This document shows, piece by piece, positions 1-4,897 of a stretch of 14,129 bases of DNA. The position numbers and the translations under genes are program-made. This DNA is from Fidelibacterota bacterium 46_43 (GTDB lineage: Bacteria > Fidelibacterota > Fidelibacteria > Fidelibacterales > Fidelibacteraceae). Positions within the stretch are counted from its first letter, which is position 1, and each line of letters starts with the position of its first letter. The notes beneath the pieces were generated by a model. That model worked only from the letters and a program-made list of their open reading frames with translations. It searched no databases and was not told where the DNA came from. The stretch spans positions 1 through 14,129 of the forward strand of contig LGGY01000147.1 in the NCBI GenBank assembly GCA_001509335.1, in the 5' to 3' direction.

Positions 1-37
1 CTGCCTGCCGGAGATCTTCCCGATGACCGGGATATTT
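1..37 (-). repeat. Left copy of an inverted hairpin-bearing repeat
   Basis: On the minus strand this reads AAATATCCCGGT (26-37), then a CGGG (18-22 region), then GGCAGGCAG at the window edge. The same order, AAATATCCCGGT then ACCGGG then GGCAGGCTG, occurs on the plus strand at 356-397. The local sequence TCCCG, five bases, CGGGA (18-32) can form a 5-bp hairpin. The element runs off the window, so its outer boundary is unknown. It could be one end of a small non-autonomous element or a dispersed intergenic repeat. Confidence 0.5.
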
Positions 38-194
38 GAATTATTCGACACTTCATATATACGATTAACAATATTATCTTGCTTTATGTCGCATTTCGGT
101 GTATTTTACCCCCGGGGTGGGGGGCGCTACCTAACCGAAATCATATATTCCATCTCTCTTATAATCCCTGTACTAAATCAAAAAAAATCCTATT

Positions 195-270
195 CATCCA
201 ATCAATCCAATCAATCTCCCAATCTATTCAATCATCCAATCGAATCAATCAAATCAATCAAATCAATCAT
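195..270. repeat. AATC-type short repeat cluster, including a perfect 9-mer x3
   Basis: The segment is built almost wholly of CAATC/AATCA words. AATCAATCA occurs three times in perfect tandem at 243-251, 252-260 and 261-269. Upstream of it, CCAATCAAT words repeat at 198-215. A 23-base stretch (228-250) recurs at 326-348 with one mismatch (G242 versus A340). Confidence 0.85.
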
Positions 271-274
271 TATA

Positions 275-295
275 AGAAGTTAGAAGTTGGAAGCT
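275..295. repeat. GAAGTT heptamer repeat, three units
   Basis: Three consecutive 7-base units are visible: AGAAGTT (275-281), AGAAGTT (282-288) and GGAAGCT (289-295). They directly abut the AATC cluster on the left but share no sequence with it. No function can be assigned. Confidence 0.7.
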
Positions 296-324
296 GGCGT
301 CGCTGCGCTCCTGGTGTCCATCGA

Positions 325-349
325 CTCAATCATCCAATCAAATCAATCC
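325..349. repeat. Second AATC-type repeat cluster
   Basis: This is the second copy of the 23-base phrase found at 228-250, differing by one base. Only about 75 bases separate the two copies, and the intervening sequence is the GAAGTT repeat plus a G/C-rich stretch. The spacing is irregular and there is only one such pair. Confidence 0.75.
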
Positions 350-355
350 CCCGTG

Positions 356-399
356 AAATATCCCGGTAAACCGGGTTCCTATTCATGGGGCAGGCTGCC
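356..399 (+). repeat. Right copy of the inverted hairpin-bearing repeat
   Basis: AAATATCCCGGT at 356-367 is the exact reverse complement of 26-37. It overlaps a perfect 6-bp hairpin, CCCGGT (362-367) and ACCGGG (370-375), with a 2-base gap. A second small palindrome follows: GGCAG-G-CTGCC at 389-399. The order of motifs mirrors the left copy, so the two copies bracket about 320 bases like terminal inverted repeats. They diverge enough that this could also be two members of a dispersed hairpin family. Confidence 0.5.
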
Positions 400-409
400 G
401 ACTGAAAAA

Positions 410-432
410 GTGACACGTAACGCGTGACAAGT
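410..432. repeat. GTGACACGT / GTGACAAGT direct repeat
   Basis: GTGACACGT (410-418) and GTGACAAGT (424-432) are 14 bases apart start to start and differ at one position. The spacer AACGC joins them so that CACG and CGTG also form a short inverted repeat. No regulator or function can be assigned. Confidence 0.6.
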
Positions 433-434
433 GG

Positions 435-467
435 TCCAATCAAACCAATCTAATCAATTATTCAATC
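435..467. repeat. Third AATC-type repeat cluster
   Basis: CCAATC, ACCAATC, TAATCAAT and TTCAATC words follow one another here, using the same vocabulary as the clusters at 195-270 and 325-349 but with a looser arrangement. The cluster directly follows the GTGACACGT repeat. Confidence 0.65.
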
Positions 468-475
468 TACCAACC

Positions 476-564
476 TTCTGCGCTCTCTGCGCCTCTGCGG
501 GAAATATAAAAAATCTGTATCCCGGCGCTCTCTGGACTCTCTGACCTCTCTGCGTGAGGAATAA
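476..564. repeat. Two CTCTGCG phrases in tandem
   Basis: The first phrase (476-506) carries CTGCGCTCTCTGCGCCTCTG and ends in GCGGGAAATA. The second (524-564) carries GCGCTCTCTGG, CTCTCTGACCTC and TCTGCG, and ends in GTGAGGAATAA. Both therefore consist of CTCTG/GCG words closed by an AT-rich tail, separated by about 17 bases. They lie between the rsmB stop codon and the AATC clusters. A T-run on the minus strand (508-513) has no strong stem in front of it, so I do not call a terminator. Confidence 0.6.
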
Positions 565-591
565 TTCAAAACTTAACTCATCACTATTCGC

Positions 592-1851
592 TCATTTCAT
601 GATGCCCACAAAATATCCATCTGTATCAAAATCCTGTGGACTGATCCTGAGCCCGGATGTACTCAAAGAGTTCAGGGGAAGATTCAACTCTTGAATCATG
701 TCTGAAATCGGTAACGGTTTTAAATGTGGCCAGGTTTTCATGATATACTCCATTTGACCTTCATTTTCTTCGGGCAGGATGGAGCAGGTTGTGTATATAA
801 GGCGTCCTCCCGGTTTTAACAGTGGTATGTTTTCTTTAAGTATTTTTTGTTGCAGGTCTACGTAGTTTCGGATGGTTCCCGGTGTCAGATTCCATTTCAG
901 GTCTGGCCGGCGCCTGAGGGTGCCACTCCCGCTGCAGGGGACATCCAGAAAAACAATGTCCGCCTTGCCCTGAAGGTTTTTGAAAACTTCTTTCTGGTCC
1001 ATCACCTGAATACGGGCATCCGTACGGTTTGCCCTGTGCACAAGTTCTATCAGTCGTTCAGGATATTTATCGGTGGCAATAATCCGGGCCTGATTTTGGG
1101 TGAAGGCTGCAAGGTGGAGGGATTTTCCACCGGCACCGGCACAGGCATCGAGGATGCAATCTCCCGCCTGAGGGCGGATTAATCGTGTGACGAGCTGACT
1201 CCCTTCATCCTGAATTTCCACCCATCCCTGACGGTATACTCTGTGATGCCTGATATCCGGGTTCCCCTGAATTCGAAGGGTTTCAGGTACAATGTTTCCC
1301 CTTCGGATGGTGTATTCCGGACAGGCCTGTAGGACATCCTCAACCCTTGCTTTAAGTGTATTTATCCGAAGATGAAGCCCCGCCGGTTTTAAAAGAGATG
1401 TGGCAGTAGTATGTAATGTCTCCTGGTCAAAGATTTCCTCCAGATCAGCCCACATCCATTCCGGAAGGCTGTAAATGGCAGGATCCGGAATGTTCACTTG
1501 CCCTGGATTTTTTTCTGTCTGCCTCCACGCCCGGCTAAAGCTATCCTCTTTCCGGAAACCCGCTGCCTGAGTTTCGGGGTAAAGATCCCGATAAGCCCGG
1601 ACCACCAGCTCTTCCACAGGTATGATGGTTCTCATGGTAGGAGATGCAACTCCGGCAGAATGCCACTCAAAACGTGACTTGTGACGTATCATATGCCAAA
1701 AAACTTCAGATATTGCCCTACGGTCCCTTTTTCCTAAAAAATGCCTTTGTTTAAAATAGTGGTGTGCAATTTCATCCGCCGGATGGCCGGATTCTTTGGA
1801 AGCCTGCCGATACAGCTCAGCGGCCAGAGTAAGCAGGAGTGGAATGTTCAT
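592..1851 (-). CDS. rsmB: 16S rRNA m5C methyltransferase, RsmB family
   Basis: A 419-residue SAM-dependent RNA cytosine-5 methyltransferase of the RsmB/RsmF/NOL1 family. E. coli RsmB, about 430 residues, methylates C967 of 16S rRNA. The N-terminal part (about 5-90) has the NusB-like helical pattern of RsmB, including a conserved Lys-Arg-Asp-Arg-Arg stretch near 41-45. The C-terminal methyltransferase domain shows SAM motif I DACAGAGGKS (235-244), motif IV DVPCSGSGT with Cys306, and motif VI TTCSILPEEN with Cys356. Two cysteines in these positions are the hallmark of RNA m5C enzymes (nucleophile and release cysteine). It ends with the usual DGYF motif (411-414). The ATG at 1851 lies 10 bases after the folE stop and has only a weak ribosome binding site, so coupling to folE is likely. 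It is the last gene of the run. The family is certain; the exact target base is inferred. Confidence 0.93.
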   Translation of the reverse strand: MNIPLLLTLAAELYRQASKESGHPADEIAHHYFKQRHFLGKRDRRAISEVFWHMIRHKSRFEWHSAGVASPTMRTIIPVEELVVRAYRDLYPETQAAGFRKEDSFSRAWRQTEKNPGQVNIPDPAIYSLPEWMWADLEEIFDQETLHTTATSLLKPAGLHLRINTLKARVEDVLQACPEYTIRRGNIVPETLRIQGNPDIRHHRVYRQGWVEIQDEGSQLVTRLIRPQAGDCILDACAGAGGKSLHLAAFTQNQARIIATDKYPERLIELVHRANRTDARIQVMDQKEVFKNLQGKADIVFLDVPCSGSGTLRRRPDLKWNLTPGTIRNYVDLQQKILKENIPLLKPGGRLIYTTCSILPEENEGQMEYIMKTWPHLKPLPISDMIQELNLPLNSLSTSGLRISPQDFDTDGYFVGIMK

Positions 1852-1861
1852 ACAAAGATTA

Positions 1862-2440
1862 TTAACCGAAGGTCTTTTTTGAGATCATCGTAAGGAATTC
1901 TGCCCGGGTTTCAGGATCATCATGAAATTCCCCGAGAACCGTAGAGGTTGTTGTATAGGAATTTTTCTTTTCCACACCCCGCATTTGCATGCACATGTGC
2001 TGGCCTTCAATGACGACTCCCACCCCAATCGGGTGCACTGTTTTCCAAAGTGTTTCTGCAATCTGGCGGGTCATGCGTTCCTGAATTTGCAAACGGCGGG
2101 AATACATTTCTACAATCCGTGGGATTTTACTGAGCCCCAAAACCTTTCCGTTGGGAATGTATCCCACATGTACTACTCCAAAAAATGGCAGCATGTGGTG
2201 TTCACACATGGAGAAAAAATCAATATCACGGACAACGACCATCCCCCGGGATTCTTCATCATAGATGGCATCGTTGATAATATCCTTCAAATTCATTTCA
2301 TAGCCTTTTGAAAGAAATTCCCAGGATTTTGCCACACGGTATGGCGTTTTTATCAATCCATCCCGTTGTGGATCTTCGCCGATTTCTTTTAACAGATCCA
2401 AGGTGATGGTTTCGAGTTTTTTTATACGCGGATTACTCAT
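1862..2440 (-). CDS. folE: GTP cyclohydrolase I
   Basis: A 192-residue type I GTP cyclohydrolase, which converts GTP to 7,8-dihydroneopterin triphosphate, the shared precursor of folate, biopterin-like pterins and queuosine. Zinc ligands are Cys79 and His82 in MCEHH (78-82) and Cys150 in QHMC; His81 matches the catalytic histidine. The conserved blocks LSKIPRIV (103-110), RRLQIQERMTRQIA (115-128) and MRGVEKK are present, so the enzyme looks complete and active. Length is normal for bacterial FolE. The ATG overlaps the stop of the preceding PTPS-family gene by 8 bases (ATGAGTAA). An AGGAG lies about 12 bases upstream, rather far, so coupling probably helps initiation. With two PTPS-family genes immediately upstream, the product most likely feeds a tetrahydropterin pathway as well as, or instead of, folate. 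Confidence 0.96.
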   Translation of the reverse strand: MSNPRIKKLETITLDLLKEIGEDPQRDGLIKTPYRVAKSWEFLSKGYEMNLKDIINDAIYDEESRGMVVVRDIDFFSMCEHHMLPFFGVVHVGYIPNGKVLGLSKIPRIVEMYSRRLQIQERMTRQIAETLWKTVHPIGVGVVIEGQHMCMQMRGVEKKNSYTTTSTVLGEFHDDPETRAEFLTMISKKTFG

Positions 2441-2864
2441 TGCTTATCTTTGCTCCTAAATCAGGGGTTTCGCGGACTTCCACCGATACCAAAATCACAG
2501 ACGGGGGGAAGGCACGCTTGAGTTGATGATACACAAACAAGGATATGTTTTCGGTTGTAGGAAGATGCTCCCTGAACCAGGGGATATCTTCCTCCAGATG
2601 GGATATATCCAGGATGGATATGATTTTTTCTTTGAGTATCTGTTCTACCTCAAAGAAATTGATCATCATTCCGCTTTTCATATCTATCGGTCCGCGCAAT
2701 CCCAGGATTACTTCGTAATTATGCCCGTGAATACGGCTGTATTTTCCGTATTTCCCACGGTTTTCCTCCGGGGATTTGTGTTTGTCCCTGTAACTGTGAG
2801 CGGCGGAAAATAAAATCCGCGTGTATATTTCGAGGATAGGGTTGCTACTCTCCACGATATACAA
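2433..2864 (-). CDS. PTPS/QueD-family protein lacking the catalytic Cys and His
   Basis: A 143-residue member of the 6-pyruvoyl-tetrahydropterin synthase / 6-carboxytetrahydropterin synthase fold. The three zinc histidines are kept: His23 in FSAAH, and His46 and His48 in IHGHNY. The C-terminal pterin-anchoring glutamate is also kept (Glu132 in VRETP), as is PTTEN (102-106). The catalytic cysteine of the QueD motif Cys-x3-His-Gly-His is Tyr42 here (YSRIHGH). The Asp-His pair, usually LDH, reads LDI (85-87), so the catalytic histidine is Ile87. The frame is intact and conserved throughout, so this is not an obvious pseudogene. It overlaps the preceding PTPS-type gene by 20 bases and folE by 8. 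The start is uncertain: TTG at 2864 gives the stated length, and GTG at 2855 is three codons later; neither has a strong Shine-Dalgarno sequence. It may be a partner subunit, a diverged enzyme or a pterin-binding protein. Confidence 0.85.
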   Translation of the reverse strand: MYIVESSNPILEIYTRILFSAAHSYRDKHKSPEENRGKYGKYSRIHGHNYEVILGLRGPIDMKSGMMINFFEVEQILKEKIISILDISHLEEDIPWFREHLPTTENISLFVYHQLKRAFPPSVILVSVEVRETPDLGAKISNE

Positions 2865-3252
2865 CCCAGTTGTTTTCTGTTTCCCACAGTTTCAGCTCAT
2901 AGAGCATCCCCGGTTCCAAAGCCTTTTCCAGTTCTTTCCAGATCGATACAATCAGATTTTCCGAAGTGGGGATAACTCCTTTCAGAAATGGGACATCAGT
3001 GTTCAGAAATTTGTGGTCCAGTTTATCCACAACGTTTTCATGTATAATATATTTCAGTTTTTTTAAATCGATAAGCATGCCCGTCTCTTTGGGGATGTGT
3101 CCCTGAACGGTGACTTCGAGGACATAATTATGGCCATGTCCATGAGGCCAGCTGCATTTACCGTAAACATCCAGATTGGTTTTTTCGTCAAAATCCGGAT
3201 TCCGGAGTACATGAGACGCAGAAAAGGTCACCCGTTTTGTCAGGTAGATCAT
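2845..3252 (-). CDS. 6-pyruvoyl-tetrahydropterin synthase-like enzyme
   Basis: A 135-residue enzyme of the PTPS/QueD family, which acts on 7,8-dihydroneopterin triphosphate, the product of FolE. It resembles animal PTPS closely in motif layout: FSASH with zinc His14, then YGKCSWPHGHGHNY with Cys33 as nucleophile and zinc His39 and His41, LDH with Asp79 and His80, PTSEN (95-99), and a C-terminal ETENNWVVYRGE with Glu124 as substrate anchor. The Cys-x5-His-Gly-His spacing is that of tetrahydrobiopterin-type PTPS rather than QueD (Cys-x3). I chose the ATG at 3252 because AAGGAGG lies 5 bases upstream and the protein then begins just before the conserved fold; an upstream GTG at 3303 would add 17 poorly conserved residues. 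The gene overlaps the next, catalytically altered homologue by 20 bases. The product could be 6-pyruvoyl-tetrahydropterin; no sepiapterin reductase lies in the window. Confidence 0.9.
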   Translation of the reverse strand: MIYLTKRVTFSASHVLRNPDFDEKTNLDVYGKCSWPHGHGHNYVLEVTVQGHIPKETGMLIDLKKLKYIIHENVVDKLDHKFLNTDVPFLKGVIPTSENLIVSIWKELEKALEPGMLYELKLWETENNWVVYRGE

Positions 3253-3257
3253 GGAAT

Positions 3258-3264
3258 CCTCCTT
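3258..3264 (-). promoter_or_regulatory. Strong Shine-Dalgarno fixing the PTPS start
   Basis: AAGGAGG on the minus strand, 5 bases before the ATG at 3252. It is one of the best ribosome binding sites in the window. It lies inside the 74-base gap (3253-3326), the largest between genes here, and supports the shorter start over the GTG at 3303. The rest of the gap contains no promoter that I could support. Confidence 0.75.
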
Positions 3265-3326
3265 CATTTTATCAGTTTCTCCATGATGAATGTAATTGGA
3301 CACTTTCCATGGGCATTCGTTACCAT

Positions 3327-3524
3327 TTATTCATGTTCAGGTTGTACTTCGAGTCCCAGGTGAACCATGGTATCGTGGCGGCTGCTTCGTTCAAGACACT
3401 CCCGGCAGATGTAAATTCCTTTATTGAAAGGATCTTCTGTCAATTTTTTTTTGTTTTCTTCGCCACACAGGGAGCATGTTTTCCCAAAAGGTTCCGGTGT
3501 TAGTTCTTTCTCTTGATTTTTCAT
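3327..3524 (-). CDS. Small free-standing ClpX-type C4 zinc-finger protein
   Basis: A 65-residue protein with four cysteines, Cys17, Cys20, Cys40 and Cys43, arranged Cys-x2-Cys-x19-Cys-x2-Cys. The context CSLCGEENKKK, then GIYICRECLE, matches the N-terminal zinc-binding domain of ClpX (CSFCGK, then ICDEC), which in ClpX dimerises and binds adaptors and substrates. Here it stands alone: there is no AAA+ domain and the frame ends about 22 residues after the last cysteine, in an acidic tail. The ATG at 3524 has a weak AAGGG about 10 bases upstream. It lies 41 bases after the barrel gene and 74 before the PTPS gene. It may be an adaptor for a Clp protease, a regulator, or an unrelated zinc ribbon. 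The domain match is confident; the function is unknown. Confidence 0.75.
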   Translation of the reverse strand: MKNQEKELTPEPFGKTCSLCGEENKKKLTEDPFNKGIYICRECLERSSRHDTMVHLGLEVQPEHE

Positions 3525-3565
3525 GGAATAAAACCCTTTTTAGCCTTCGATTGGAGGGAAAGCCG

Positions 3566-4897
3566 TTAAAATTCAAGATATCCACCCAAAGCCAGTTCGA
3601 GTCCTTTTGCCGTTTGTAGATTGAATCCGTTATGCAGTGCCATGGCAAAATCCAGGTTTAAAATCCAGGTTTTCATTGAGAAACCGAAGGAGATATGTTT
3701 GTTATTTTTTCCACCCCAGGCCAATCCGGCCCGCACCGGAAAGGCAGGTGAGCGCACAATTTCAATGCCGTTGCTCCAAAGCCATGAATCCCGGGCAAAA
3801 AAGATGTTGTGAAAGGATGCTGAAAAATCACTGACCCACACGACCTCCGGATTCAGCTGCCGCCTCAGGCCAAAACGGGCCCATGCGGGATAACGGATTT
3901 TAACGGTGCCATCAGGCGGATCGAGCGAGGATTCTTCTGCCATGTAAATTTCTTCAAATGTTGGCATTACACCTGTCGTATCACCAAAAAAATCCATGGG
4001 TGTCAGTTCTTTCAGACGGTACACATACTTTTTGCTCTGATAAATATCTGCTTCGTCAACACCCAGCAGCATCCGGGCATAGGTAGGTTTGTTCCAATAG
4101 GTCTGGGCGAAGAGATTATTCAGTGCCACACTGAACTGCCAGCCGTTCCAGAGATTGGATGTGTAACCCAGGTCCAGCCCGGCACCGGTCCCGCCGTACA
4201 TAAGCCGGGTAATATACTCAGCACCGGCTTTAAGGGATGTTGTATCGGTCAGGAAATGTGCCGTGGATTCGTCACTGTCAAAACCATAATAGGTCAATCC
4301 CTGGAAATAGCGGACTGTGAATCCCACAGCCCCGAGTTCAAAGGGGAATCCCATCGAGAAATCAGCTACGGCCATGACCATCGAGTTGAGATCAATGGTC
4401 AGGTCATAATCTTGGAGGATTCTGTTGCCGTTGACAAATAGATCTGCATAATCGTAGGGCATGATCAAGTCAGCTGCAGAGATCGTTCGGGTGGTAACAG
4501 CCCAGTTTTTATGGGACAGGCTCAGAAAAGGAACAACCAGCGTAAGCCCTGCTTCTCCCCGGAATCCATCCTCCCGGAAAAGTTCAAGAAACCCTTCTTT
4601 GGGGATTTCTCCGGTGTAGGGATCAGGCCTTTCCAGATCACGACCGTTATAATAATTTAAATCCTTCAGGGAGAGGACTGTATTTTGAATCCGGAGATTC
4701 ACATAACCCAGTGAAATGCGTGTATGACCAGAAGAATCGGGAAAGGCAAGATTGGCCGGATTCCACCCGACGGCGGAAAAACCACGGGAAATTGTGCCAT
4801 AGGCTCCTGCCAGTCCCACAGCCCGTGGATCCCGGTCAAACTGGGCTTGTAAAAAGGCGGTTAGCCCTACAAACAGGATAAGAAAGCGTCGCATCAT
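3566..4897 (-). CDS. Predicted outer-membrane beta-barrel protein, PorV-like
   Basis: A 443-residue protein with a signal peptide (Arg-Arg at 3-4, hydrophobic stretch 5-16, likely cleavage after LQA at 16-18). The mature N-terminus contains PRAVGLAGAYGTISRGFSAV, then WNPANLA, a pattern shared by PorV/PorQ and UPF0164-type outer-membrane proteins of the FCB group and by FadL-like barrels. The rest alternates short amphipathic strands rich in Gly, Tyr, Phe and Trp, and the last residues are YLEF with a terminal Phe, as expected for a barrel handled by BamA. No catalytic motif was seen. The ATG at 4897 overlaps the stop of the lipoprotein gene by 4 bases (ATGA), with AGGAAGG 6 bases upstream, so the two are translationally coupled. 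The barrel call is from pattern only; cargo and role are unknown. A T9SS role cannot be claimed from this window. Confidence 0.75.
   Translation of the reverse strand: MMRRFLILFVGLTAFLQAQFDRDPRAVGLAGAYGTISRGFSAVGWNPANLAFPDSSGHTRISLGYVNLRIQNTVLSLKDLNYYNGRDLERPDPYTGEIPKEGFLELFREDGFRGEAGLTLVVPFLSLSHKNWAVTTRTISAADLIMPYDYADLFVNGNRILQDYDLTIDLNSMVMAVADFSMGFPFELGAVGFTVRYFQGLTYYGFDSDESTAHFLTDTTSLKAGAEYITRLMYGGTGAGLDLGYTSNLWNGWQFSVALNNLFAQTYWNKPTYARMLLGVDEADIYQSKKYVYRLKELTPMDFFGDTTGVMPTFEEIYMAEESSLDPPDGTVKIRYPAWARFGLRRQLNPEVVWVSDFSASFHNIFFARDSWLWSNGIEIVRSPAFPVRAGLAWGGKNNKHISFGFSMKTWILNLDFAMALHNGFNLQTAKGLELALGGYLEF

Larger units (their letters stand above)
1..591. repeat. Non-coding, repeat-rich patchwork downstream of rsmB
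   Basis: No gene is supported here. The open frames on the plus strand consist largely of translated AATC-type repeats (runs of Ser, Asn, Gln, Ile, Lys) and have no recognisable domain. The stretch is a mosaic of distinct phrases: an inverted pair of hairpin-bearing segments (1-37 and 356-399), a C- then G-rich block near 105-128, three clusters of AATC/CAATC repeats, a GAAGTT heptamer repeat, a GTGACACGT-type direct repeat and two CTCTGCG phrases. Base composition swings from very AT-rich to very G/C-rich within a few dozen bases, unlike the coding region. It lies after the last gene of the minus-strand run. I saw no clear stem-loop followed by a T-run that would serve as the operon terminator. 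No tRNA-like or rRNA-like segment was seen. Confidence 0.8.

Noticed and set aside
23..369. Two overlapping plus-strand open frames (about 86 and 96 codons)
   Set aside because: They are translated AATC-type repeats with low-complexity Ser/Asn/Gln/Ile content, no ribosome binding site and no domain.
195..467. Possible CRISPR array
   Set aside because: The repeated words are 5 to 9 bases, irregularly spaced and without distinct spacers of constant length; no cas gene is in the window.
480..591. Rho-independent terminator after rsmB
   Set aside because: A short T-run exists on the minus strand (508-513) but no stable stem precedes it.
2433..2864. Second PTPS-family gene as a pseudogene
   Set aside because: The frame is complete, family blocks outside the active site are conserved, and it is tightly overlapped with its neighbours; loss of two catalytic residues alone does not show decay.
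3253..3303. N-terminal extension of the first PTPS to the GTG at 3303
   Set aside because: AAGGAGG lies 5 bases before the ATG at 3252 and the conserved fold begins right after it.
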